Source: JBGPIT01 sp041485125
GTDB taxonomy: Bacteria; Desulfobacterota; Binatia; UTPRO1
Direction of reading: 5' to 3'
DNA: 7,535 bases
NCBI GenBank assembly: GCA_041485125.1
Contig: JBGPIT010000253.1
Coordinates: 1 to 7,535, forward strand
The notes below the pieces were generated by a model. It saw only the letters and a program-made list of their open reading frames with translations. It did no database searches and was not told the DNA's origin. This document shows positions 1 through 5,923 of this stretch, piece after piece. The stretch's first letter is position 1. Each line of letters begins with the position of its first letter. The translations under genes were made by a program, and so were the position numbers.

Positions 1-1
1 C

Positions 2-213
2 TCCGCGCCGACCTCGGTAGCCGGTCGCATCGAGCACCTGCAGACCGACCGTCGCGCTCGATTCGAGACGCTCGATCAGCTACTAGCCGCGATCGCCAAG
101 ATGCTCGCCGCCATCGTCAAAGCGGGATTCATGGTGGGCGCTTCATCTTCGACCAGAAGGGTCTGATGGCCGGTGCCGGTATTCAGGGATCGAAGATCAC
201 AAGGATCAAATGA
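2..213 (+). pseudogene. Broken SYLF (YSC84-like) lipid-binding domain gene, two out-of-frame remnants
   Basis: Two pieces of one protein family lie in different frames. The first (positions 2-166, open from the window edge) reads LDQLLAAIAKMLAAI followed by VKAGFMVG, which resembles the start of the SYLF domain (usually '...AKxVLVFPxxVKAGFxVGG'). The second (148-213) reads FIFDQKGLMAGAGIQG then SKITRIK and a TGA stop, which resembles the end of the same domain ('...KGLMAGxxIQGSKITRI'). The central part of the domain, normally over 100 residues, is missing and the two ends meet near 140-150 with a frame change. SYLF proteins are small, often exported or lipid-binding proteins without a defined enzymatic role. 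The family call rests on remembered consensus from two short segments. The gene cannot make a normal product. Confidence 0.6.
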
Positions 214-353
214 GAGCTCGACAAAAGCAGGTGTCGGAACTTTGAGCGTCATGGGCTCTCGGCGCGCTCGGGGCACTCGTGTCAGGACAACCCGCACACC
301 ATCGAAGAGATACGTCGGATCCTGCTCCTGCACCTCGCGGCGACCGACGCCCC

Positions 354-442
354 ATGAAAGGAACGACAACCATGATCCGGCTCGTCGCCGCGGCCGCGTT
401 GCCGCTCGTGCCACTGACGCTCACGATGATGTCGGCTCCTCA
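354..442 (+). other. Orphan gene start: ribosome-binding site plus signal-peptide-like sequence, truncated
   Basis: An AAGGA at 358-362 sits 9 bases before an ATG at 372. The codons that follow give MIRLVAAAALPLVPLTLTMM, a basic residue then a hydrophobic core, as in a secretion signal. A second ATG at 354 is in the same frame. After about 22 codons the reading frame enters the antisense strand of the CoA transferase gene, whose stop is at 443-445, and turns into arginine/serine-rich shadow sequence. The likely reading is the 5' end of an exported-protein gene whose body was lost when the CoA transferase came to lie next to it. It could also be chance. The interval 214-353 before it holds nothing I can recognise. 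Confidence 0.35.
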
Positions 443-1651
443 TCACCTGACGACACCGCTCGCGCGGAGCGCGGCGATCTCGTCGGGCGTGTACCCGGCC
501 TCGCGCAGAATCTCGTCGGTGTGCTCGCCGAAACGCGGCGGATGCCGGCGCAGGCTCGCCGGGGTGCTCGCGAAGCGCACCGGATTGCGCAGCAGCCGCA
601 TGCGTCCCGCCTCGGGATCGTCGGTCTCGAAGACGGTGCGGTTCGCCGCAACCAGAGGGTCGGCGAGGAACTCGCGGATGCCGTGAATCGGCGCGAGCGG
701 CGCCCCGTGCTGGCGCGCGCGCGCGACGATCTCGGCGGTCGTGAAGCGCGCGAGCTCGGCCTCGAGGACGGCGAAAAGCGCGGGCGCGTTGGCGATGCGA
801 TCGAAGATCGTGGCGAACCGCGCGTCGGTGGCGAGGTCGTCGCACTCCACGACCCGGCACATCGCCTGGAACTGATGATCCTCGATCAGAACGAACGCCA
901 CACTGCCGTCCGCCGTTTTCCAAGCCCGGTAGATGTCGCGAGGGTTGACGAACGGGCGCGCGTCGCCGGCGGGCGGGAAGGTTTCGGCGCCGAGGACGTC
1001 GACGAGGAGGAAGGCGGCGAACGCGTCGAGCATCGGGACGTCGACTCGTTGTCCCAGGCCGCCGCGGCGCTCGCGCTGGAAGAGCGCCGCCATCACGGCG
1101 TACGCGGCGGTGAGGCCGCTCGACTTGTCGGCGATGAGGCTCCGAATGAGCGCCGGCGCGCCGTCGTCACCCTGCTCCGGCGCGAACCCCGAGAGCGCCT
1201 GGATGATCATGTCGTACGCCGGCTGCGCGGCGTACGGACCGTCCGCGCCGAAGCCGCTGATCGCGACGTAGATCAGCCGCGGGTTCGCGCGCGCGAGCGT
1301 CTCGTATCCGAGCTCGAGCCGCTCCATCACACCCGGTCGGAAGTTCTCGACCAGTACGTCGGCCTTCGCCGCGAGGCGGAGCACCGCGTCGCGTCCTTCG
1401 GTCCGTTTGAGGTCGACGACGCAGCTGCGCTTGTTGCGGTTCACTTGCGCAAACATCGGCGACAGGCCGCCCTTGAACGGCGGCCCCATCATGCGCGTCG
1501 AGTCGCCGCGTTCGCTCTCGACTTTGACGACGTCGGCGCCGAGGTCGCCGAGGATCTGCGTGCACAAGGGTCCAGAGACCACCGCGGAGAGGTCCAACAC
1601 TCGCACGCCCGCGAGCGGCCCGCGTGCGGCACCAGCGATGTCGATTTCCAT
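443..1651 (-). CDS. CaiB/BaiF-type (class III) CoA transferase
   Basis: This 402-residue protein has the usual length for family III CoA-transferases, which move CoA between acyl-CoA and carboxylic acids in the cytoplasm and work as interlocked dimers. The sequence opens with GPLAGVRVLDLS, then 'GADVVKVE' (residues 38-45), NRNKRS (71-76, CoA-binding region) and VENFRPGVMERLELGY (101-116), all hallmarks of the family. Asp175, in SLIADKSSGLTAA, falls where the catalytic aspartate that forms the glutamyl/aspartyl-CoA anhydride is expected. The C-terminal part (APLAPI, then HTDEILREAGYTPDEIAALR) is also typical. The ATG at 1651 has a strong GAGGAG 6 bases upstream, and the stop is the TGA at 443-445. 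It lies 14 bases after the TPR protein gene on the same strand, so the two may be co-transcribed. The substrate cannot be told from sequence; many relatives act on succinyl-CoA, aromatic or terpenoid acids. The gene appears intact. Confidence 0.93.
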   Translation of the reverse strand: MEIDIAGAARGPLAGVRVLDLSAVVSGPLCTQILGDLGADVVKVESERGDSTRMMGPPFKGGLSPMFAQVNRNKRSCVVDLKRTEGRDAVLRLAAKADVLVENFRPGVMERLELGYETLARANPRLIYVAISGFGADGPYAAQPAYDMIIQALSGFAPEQGDDGAPALIRSLIADKSSGLTAAYAVMAALFQRERRGGLGQRVDVPMLDAFAAFLLVDVLGAETFPPAGDARPFVNPRDIYRAWKTADGSVAFVLIEDHQFQAMCRVVECDDLATDARFATIFDRIANAPALFAVLEAELARFTTAEIVARARQHGAPLAPIHGIREFLADPLVAANRTVFETDDPEAGRMRLLRNPVRFASTPASLRRHPPRFGEHTDEILREAGYTPDEIAALRASGVVR

Positions 1652-1657
1652 GATGTT

Positions 1658-1663
1658 CTCCTC
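1658..1663 (-). promoter_or_regulatory. Strong ribosome-binding site of the CoA transferase
   Basis: Read on the minus strand, GAGGAG lies 6 bases before the ATG at 1651, inside the 14-base gap after the TAG of the upstream TPR gene. It fixes the start of the CoA transferase and would permit translation whether or not ribosomes arrive from the TPR gene. Confidence 0.7.
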
Positions 1664-1665
1664 GT

Positions 1666-3063
1666 CTACGGTGTTTTTCCCGGCGCGCCGTGAGCACGAA
1701 GCGCGGCGAGATTCGATCGCGCCCGCTCATAGCTCGGGTCGAGACGGATTGCTTCGGCGTAGTGGACTATCGCCTGCTCGATCTGTCCCTGCTTCTCGAG
1801 GGCTGCGCCGAGGTTGTTCTGTGCTTGGGCGTCGTCGGGTTGCAGTCGCGTGGCTTGGGTGAAGTGGACGACCGCCCCGTCCATGTCGCCTCGCTGATAG
1901 AGCGCCAGTCCCATGTTGCGATGGGTCTCCGCATCGTTGGTCAGCGCCAGCATTGCTCGCTCGTGTCGGAGGCTGTCGACGAGATCCGCCATGCCCCACG
2001 CCGCTATGATGAACAGTCCGACGATCGGCAGATAGGCAAACCGGTCGGCCATCGCCTGGACACCGGCTTGGGCGATACCGCTGACGGGCACGAGCGTACC
2101 GAGAAACCAGAACCAGCCGACCACGAGATACGGCCTCGTGCGCCTCAGGCGAACGACTAGGATCGACGCGCCGAGCAGGAGTGTCGCGGCGGCCAATCCC
2201 CGATACATCGATGTCTGCATGGGATATGGATAGAACACCGCGAGATCGACGGGCCAGAGAGTCTTCCGCATGTACGCGACGTACGACAATGCTGCATTGG
2301 CGAGTCGAGTGCGGAGCGGCAGGTTCGCGAGAGCGGTCATCGCCTGAGTGCGCTGCGCGACGATGGTCACGGCAACCCCGACCAGCGCAACAGCGAAGAA
2401 CGGTATCTTCTCGATCAGCAGCGCTCGCAGCCGCGCAACACGGCGGAGCGGCCAGTAGTCGAGTAGCAGCAGCACGAAGGGAAACGTCACGACCATCGGC
2501 TTGCTCATGACCGCGAGAGCGAACAGCACTACGCTCAGCACATAGGTGCGCGGCCGCGGCTGCTTCACCCACGTGACGTACGTCGTGGCAGCGAGCATCC
2601 AGAAGAGTGTGCTCAGAACGTCTTTGCGCTCCGACACCCACGCGACCGACTCGACGTGCAGCGGGTGAAGCGCAAAGAGTGCCGCCACCACGGCACTCGG
2701 TGCGAGCGCGCCCGTCATTCGGAAGAGAAGCGAGAACAGGAGGACTGCGTTCGCCGCATGAAGCCCGACGTTGATCAAGAGATGCCGCCCCGCGTTGGCG
2801 CCGAAAAGCTCCACGTCCAGCATGTGCGACAACCACGTCACGGGATGCCAGTTGTGCGGCCGCGTCGTGGTGAGCGCCCACATCACCCCCTCCGGGGTGA
2901 GTGCGCGCAGGACGTGTGGGTTGGCGCTCACGTATTCGGGATCGTCGTAGTTGATGAACGCGTGGTCGATGACCGGCGCGTAGACGGCAGACGTCGCAAT
3001 GAAGAGGCCCGCGCCAATGAGTACGGCGAGCGTGGATGCGCTACGCGACCGTGATGTGAGCAC
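1666..3063 (-). CDS. TMTC-like multipass membrane protein with C-terminal TPR repeats (probable GT-C fold)
   Basis: From a GTG at 3063 this gives 465 residues. The open frame continues upstream to 3696, but that part is antisense to the DsbA-like gene and SDR remnants, so the later start is preferred; no good Shine-Dalgarno precedes it. Residues 10-30 form the first membrane helix. They are followed by NYDDPEYV (38-45), NWHPVTWLSHMLD (71-83), HPLHVESVAWVSERKDVLS (133-151), LLLLDYWPLRR (198-208) and ADRFAYLPIVGLF (339-351). These mark a bacterial family usually labelled 'tetratricopeptide repeat protein' and resembling eukaryotic TMTC O-mannosyltransferases; the acidic YDD in the first loop fits a GT-C glycosyltransferase. 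Two TPRs follow at about 379-412 and 413-446. The usual last membrane helix and W..S..L.EHAL linker before the TPRs are absent: residue 370 passes straight into TNDAETHRN. This looks like an in-frame loss of several tens of residues. Transfer activity is inferred. Confidence 0.8.
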   Translation of the reverse strand: MLTSRSRSASTLAVLIGAGLFIATSAVYAPVIDHAFINYDDPEYVSANPHVLRALTPEGVMWALTTTRPHNWHPVTWLSHMLDVELFGANAGRHLLINVGLHAANAVLLFSLLFRMTGALAPSAVVAALFALHPLHVESVAWVSERKDVLSTLFWMLAATTYVTWVKQPRPRTYVLSVVLFALAVMSKPMVVTFPFVLLLLDYWPLRRVARLRALLIEKIPFFAVALVGVAVTIVAQRTQAMTALANLPLRTRLANAALSYVAYMRKTLWPVDLAVFYPYPMQTSMYRGLAAATLLLGASILVVRLRRTRPYLVVGWFWFLGTLVPVSGIAQAGVQAMADRFAYLPIVGLFIIAAWGMADLVDSLRHERAMLALTNDAETHRNMGLALYQRGDMDGAVVHFTQATRLQPDDAQAQNNLGAALEKQGQIEQAIVHYAEAIRLDPSYERARSNLAALRAHGAPGKTP

Positions 3064-3137
3064 GTTCGTTTGCTTTACAGCGTCCCGGCGAGAAGATGTA
3101 CCCGGTCCTCGAGGATCTCGTGTGGAGGCATTCGTGA
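3063..3137 (+). pseudogene. 3' tail of an unidentified gene overlapping the SDR start
   Basis: In the frame ending at the TGA 3135-3137 the sequence reads QRPGEKMYPVLEDLVWRHS. This frame hits a stop at 3057-3059, at the border with the TPR gene that runs the other way. The TGA overlaps the GTG start of the SDR gene as GTGA, the usual arrangement of translationally coupled operon genes, and the SDR ribosome-binding site lies inside this tail. I take it as the last codons of a gene that once preceded SDR and was cut off when the TPR gene became its neighbour. The protein family is not recognised. The segment is short, so chance cannot be excluded. Confidence 0.4.
3124..3128 (+). promoter_or_regulatory. 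Ribosome-binding site of the SDR remnant
   Basis: GGAGG lies 5 bases before the GTG at 3134. It supports a GTG start for the SDR gene, agreeing with the SDR-like N-terminus VTTQRNATAAAIGA that follows. Confidence 0.65.
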
Positions 3138-3357
3138 CGACGCAGCGGAACGCCACGGCGGCAGCGATCGGAGCGCCGAAGTCGCGGCGTTCCTGCGCGA
3201 TGCCGACGAGCGCGCGCCGCTCGAAGTGGCGATCTTCAACGTCGGCGCGAACGTCCACTTCGGGCTCCTCGAAACGACGGAGCGCGTATTCCGCAAGGTG
3301 TGGGAAATGGCGTGCTATTCGGAGCACGAGATCCGGCCGTTCGGCGAGAGGTGGTGA
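3134..3357 (+). pseudogene. Short-chain dehydrogenase/reductase (SDR), reduced by two deletions
   Basis: Three pieces of one SDR protein remain. The first starts at the GTG 3134 and reads VTTQRNATAAAIGA, the first Rossmann strand up to the point where the NAD(P)-binding glycine motif should come. At about 3170-3180 it meets, in another frame, AEVAAFLRDADERAPLEV and AIFNVGANVHFGLLETTERV, then FRKVWEMACYS (3175-3321). This is the middle of the fold, with the NxGA-type strand and the helix that follows. There EHEIRPFGERW and a TGA follow directly, matching the extreme C-terminus of this SDR group (LRPxxEKW). The glycine-rich loop and the whole segment with the catalytic Ser, Tyr and Lys are gone. 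Intact relatives are around 240 residues; about 74 codons remain. The stop lies 3 bases before the DsbA-like gene, so the pair once formed an operon. The product cannot be an active oxidoreductase. Confidence 0.85.
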
Positions 3358-3360
3358 CGC

Positions 3361-3948
3361 ATGATCCGAGTGGAATTTCAGAACGCCTATCTGAGCCATC
3401 TCGTCATTCCCGAGATCGAAAAGCGCACCGGAGCCGAGTTCGCATACGTGCCGGTGCTGCTCGGCGGGGTGTTCAAGCTGACGAACAATCGTTCGCCCGC
3501 CGAAAATCTCGCTGGCATCAAGAACAGGCCGGAGTACGAGCGGCTCGAGATGGATCGTTTCATCCGCCGGCACGGCATCACCCGCTTTCGGTTCAATCCG
3601 TTCTTCCCCGTGAACACCTTGACGCTGATGCGAGGAGCCGTCGCCGCCCGGTCGCTGCAACTCTTCGACCGCTACGTCGACGAGATCTACCGGCACATGT
3701 GGGCCGACCCCAAAAAGATGGACGACCCGAGCGTCTTGCGCGCGGCGCTCGACGAGTCGGGGCTCGACGGTGATCGAATTCTCGCGCTCGCGGAGACTCG
3801 CGAGATCAAGGACCAGCTCATTGAGAATACCCGGCGCTCGGTCGAGCGCGGCACCTTCGGCTCACCGACGTTCTTCGTCGGCGACGAGATCTTCTTCGGC
3901 AAAGACCGGCTGCGAGACGTCGAGGAGATGATCCTAGCGCGGCGATAG
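3361..3948 (+). CDS. DsbA-family / 2-hydroxychromene-2-carboxylate isomerase-like protein lacking its active-site loop
   Basis: The 195-residue protein belongs to the thioredoxin-fold kappa-GST/HCCA isomerase group, glutathione-using enzymes that isomerise aromatic-degradation intermediates or transfer glutathione. Family hallmarks are VPVLLGGVFKLTNNRSP, HGITRFRFNPFFPVNTL, MRGAVAA, and near the end FGSPTFFVGDEIFFGKDRL with the expected cis-proline. The N-terminus reads MIRVEF-QNAYLSHLVIPEIE. Relatives normally read roughly VEFYFDFGSPNAYLAH, so about 6 residues including the SP motif are missing in frame near 3376-3381. That loop carries the serine that contacts or activates glutathione (Ser11 in NahD), so activity is doubtful although the rest is well preserved. 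The ATG at 3361 follows an AGAGG at 3347-3351 and lies 3 bases after the SDR stop. Its 3' end overlaps the convergent GST gene by 15 bases. The substrate is unknown. Confidence 0.85.
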   Translation: MIRVEFQNAYLSHLVIPEIEKRTGAEFAYVPVLLGGVFKLTNNRSPAENLAGIKNRPEYERLEMDRFIRRHGITRFRFNPFFPVNTLTLMRGAVAARSLQLFDRYVDEIYRHMWADPKKMDDPSVLRAALDESGLDGDRILALAETREIKDQLIENTRRSVERGTFGSPTFFVGDEIFFGKDRLRDVEEMILARR

Positions 3949-3955
3949 CGCCGCG
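3938..3955. terminator. GC hairpin between the convergent DsbA-like and GST genes
   Basis: CGCGGCG (3938-3944) and CGCCGCG (3949-3955) are perfect 7-bp inverted arms around the loop ATAG. The hairpin overlaps the end of both convergent genes and could terminate or pause transcription from either side. There is no T-run on either strand, so intrinsic terminator function is uncertain, and GC-rich coding sequence can give such arms by chance. Confidence 0.3.
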
Positions 3956-4352
3956 ATCTTCTTCAAGTACGGCTCCACGTCGGGAGCGAAAGCCGGGTGT
4001 TTGCTGAGTCTCGAGAAATGGGCGAACGCGCGTGGGAAGTCGGCATCCACTCCCGCATGCAGGATCGGCTCGAGCCCGCTCTTTTCGATCTCGCCGGCTC
4101 TCGTCCTTTCATTCAAGAAGAGACTCCACTCGGCGACGAAGCAGATGTCGGCGATCGTGACGTCGTTGCCCACCAAGAACTCGCGGTCGGGGGACAATGC
4201 CTGATTGATTCCACCGGCATAAACGGTGAATCCGTCACGGGCGCGCGCGTGAATCTCGGTCGAGACGTTTCCGCTGATCAAAGCTAGCAAGTAGATCTGC
4301 GCATCGCGCGCGAATACCAGGCTCGCGTCGAGAAAACTGTCCACCCGCGACG

Positions 4353-4368
4353 CTTCGTACCTTCGTAC
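4353..4368. repeat. Perfect 8-bp tandem duplication (CTTCGTAC x2)
   Basis: CTTCGTAC occupies 4353-4360 and again 4361-4368. Read on the minus strand it is GTACGAAG twice. It sits exactly where the GST gene changes frame, and removing either unit rejoins the two halves of the GST, which makes it the cause of the frameshift. Confidence 0.95.
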
Positions 4369-4741
4369 GCGTCGCGGCCGTACAGTGGAAATCTCCGCTC
4401 CCCCAGGCGGGCGACCGCCCGCATGATGCTGTTCGATTCGAAGATGCCCGTCTTACCATCCGGACTGAACGCCGCCGGAACGGCGCCGAACGGATGCGCT
4501 GCCATGAAGGCGCTGGTCTTGTGGAGCGGGGTCCCCTGGAAGCCGACCTTGCCGACGCGCACGTCGTTCGAGACCCGCTGCTCGTCCTCCGAGAGCGGCC
4601 GCGCGTCGAAGTCCCAGAGCCACGACGCGAGCTCCTTGGGCGAGGCTCCTCTCACCTCGACGTCGATACCGCACAGACGCGCGGCAATCGTCGCCTTCCA
4701 GATCCTCGGATTTGGTAGGTAGGAGAAGATTCGTAAGTCGC

Positions 4742-5764
4742 TCATGCGCCCTCCGCGAGAAGCCGCGCGAGCGACTCGTCGACGAACCGGACGTCGTCGG
4801 GATTCAGCATCGGGCTTCCGGCGAGATGACCCCACACCGAAGGAATCACGCGCAGCTCGGCTCTCGGCATTTTCGCAACCGCGAACGCGCTGTCCTCGGG
4901 AGGAAAGTACAGATCGGTCTCGCAGGGCATCACCAGGGCGCGCGCCGTGATCGAGCCGAGGGCACGATCGAGATCGCCGGCGAATTTCGGGTGCGTGCTC
5001 ACGTCCGCCGCCTGCCAGGTTGCGAGCATCGCCAGGAGATCGTTGGCGTCGAACGCGCCGAAGACGGCGCCGATCAATTGCAGGAAGACGTCCATGGAGG
5101 GGATAGCTTGGCCGACGAACGACCCGAGGTGGAGACCCTGCCGGTAGAACTTTTGAGACGCGAACCACCCCGCGTACACCGTCGCGAACGCGCGGAGCCC
5201 GCGCGCGGGAGGGGCGTCGTAGTCGCCGCCCGCCCAGCCGGAGTCCGCCTGGAGCGCCGTCTTCAGCCCTTCCAGGAAGAGCCAGTTGTGCGGTGTCGTC
5301 TTCGCCGAGCCGCAGATCGCCGCCATGCGCTCGACCATCCCCGCGTGCAGAGCAGCCCAGTGGAACGCTTGCTGCGCACCCATCGAGTACCCGGCCACGA
5401 GCGCGATGCGCTTCACCCCGAGGTGCTCCGTCAGCAAGCGGTGCTGCGCGCTCACGTTGTCGTAGACGGTGACCAGCGGAAAGCGCGCCCGGTCGTGCGG
5501 AGCCGGCGTGGTGCTCGGCGACGACGAGAGGCCGTTCCCGAACAGGTCGGGCACCACGATGAAGTATTTGCTCGGATCGAACGCGCGCCCCGCCCCGATG
5601 AACAGCGCGTTGTCGGAGTGCCGTCCCGCGTACGCGGTCGGGTAGACGATCGCATTGTCGCGGGCCGCATTGAGCGTGCCGTGCGTCTCATAGGCCAGAC
5701 GCGCCCGCGGCAGCACGACGCCCGATTGGAGCTCGACGTCGCCGAGATCGAAAATCCCTTCCAT
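4742..5764 (-). CDS. MetX-like alpha/beta-fold hydrolase / acyltransferase
   Basis: The 340-residue protein has the homoserine O-acetyltransferase (MetX) architecture: LQSGVVLPRARLAYETHGTL at the start, then LFGNGLSSSPS (residues 74-84) and FPLVTVYDNVSAQHRLL. The nucleophile elbow GYSMGAQQAF carries Ser127. Asp284 (CETDLYFPPEDS) and His313 (WGHLAGSP) complete the triad. The inserted helical lid region contains SAKTTPHNWLFLEG and GGDYDAPPARGLRAF. Many such proteins that are not next to methionine genes are annotated only as alpha/beta hydrolases, and no met gene is visible here, so a role in methionine synthesis should not be assumed. The ATG at 5764 has only a weak ribosome-binding site. Its TGA overlaps the GST ATG in an ATGA, so it was the first gene of a hydrolase-GST operon. 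Nothing suggests it is broken. The substrate is unknown; the GST neighbour hints at a thiol- or aromatic-linked compound. Confidence 0.87.
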   Translation of the reverse strand: MEGIFDLGDVELQSGVVLPRARLAYETHGTLNAARDNAIVYPTAYAGRHSDNALFIGAGRAFDPSKYFIVVPDLFGNGLSSSPSTTPAPHDRARFPLVTVYDNVSAQHRLLTEHLGVKRIALVAGYSMGAQQAFHWAALHAGMVERMAAICGSAKTTPHNWLFLEGLKTALQADSGWAGGDYDAPPARGLRAFATVYAGWFASQKFYRQGLHLGSFVGQAIPSMDVFLQLIGAVFGAFDANDLLAMLATWQAADVSTHPKFAGDLDRALGSITARALVMPCETDLYFPPEDSAFAVAKMPRAELRVIPSVWGHLAGSPMLNPDDVRFVDESLARLLAEGA

Positions 5765-5923
5765 GACGGCGGAGCCTAGCCTGAAGGTGCAGAGCGATCA
5801 CTCGAAATCGGTCGCGAAGTGCCCAGAAAACGCTCGGCGATGTCGGATAACTCGTGCGTCAACCGGTCTTGCCCCCTGGCAGCTGTGCGTGCAGCAGCGA
5901 CCGCGTTGTGATGAAGCGTCGCG

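Larger units (their letters stand above)
3934..4745 (-). pseudogene. Glutathione S-transferase, frameshifted by an 8-bp tandem duplication
   Basis: The ATG at 4745 begins MSDLRIFSYLPNPRIWKA. The N-terminal thioredoxin-like domain runs to LYGRDAYE (residue 128) and includes HPFGAVPAAF and the ESNSIMRAVARLG glutathione-binding segment (103-115). The frame then continues with 26 foreign residues to a stop at 4284. The helical C-terminal domain lies in another frame: ASRVDSFLDASLVFARDAQ, then FLVGNDVTIADICFVAEW, HFSRLSKHPAF and the TAG at 3934-3936. Between them GTACGAAG occurs twice in a row (4353-4368). Deleting one copy restores one reading frame of 267 residues reading DAYEASRVDSF, as relatives do. 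A GGAGGG 3 bases before the ATG lies inside the end of the MetX-like gene, and the ATG overlaps that gene's TGA, so the pair is coupled. As written, the gene makes only an N-terminal half; the C-terminal half could start at a GTG at 4344 but has no obvious ribosome-binding site. Confidence 0.9.

Noticed and set aside
709..726. Short GC dinucleotide run
   Set aside because: It lies in the CoA transferase coding sequence and is explained by Ala/Arg codons in GC-rich DNA.
173..1693. A 506-codon + strand open frame opposite the CoA transferase
   Set aside because: Its product is almost all Arg/Glu/Asp/Val low-complexity text typical of the antisense of a GC-rich gene, and the minus strand encodes a clear, complete CaiB-family protein.
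3064..3696. N-terminal extension of the TPR protein frame up to 3696
   Set aside because: This part is antisense to the DsbA-like gene and SDR remnants and shows no family similarity; TPR homologues begin near the GTG at 3063.
4284..4344. C-terminal GST half as a separate gene starting at GTG 4344
   Set aside because: It lacks a ribosome-binding site and begins in the middle of a GST helix; the 8-bp duplication explains the split better.
4712..5779. A 355-codon + strand open frame
   Set aside because: It is antisense to the MetX-like gene and reads as Arg/Glu/Val-rich shadow sequence.
5776..5923. A helical-looking stretch (TAARGQDRLTHELSDIAERF) between the MetX-like and vapC genes on the minus strand
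   Set aside because: It is the end of a frame that is otherwise antisense or off-frame to vapC, has no start of its own and matches no family I can name.
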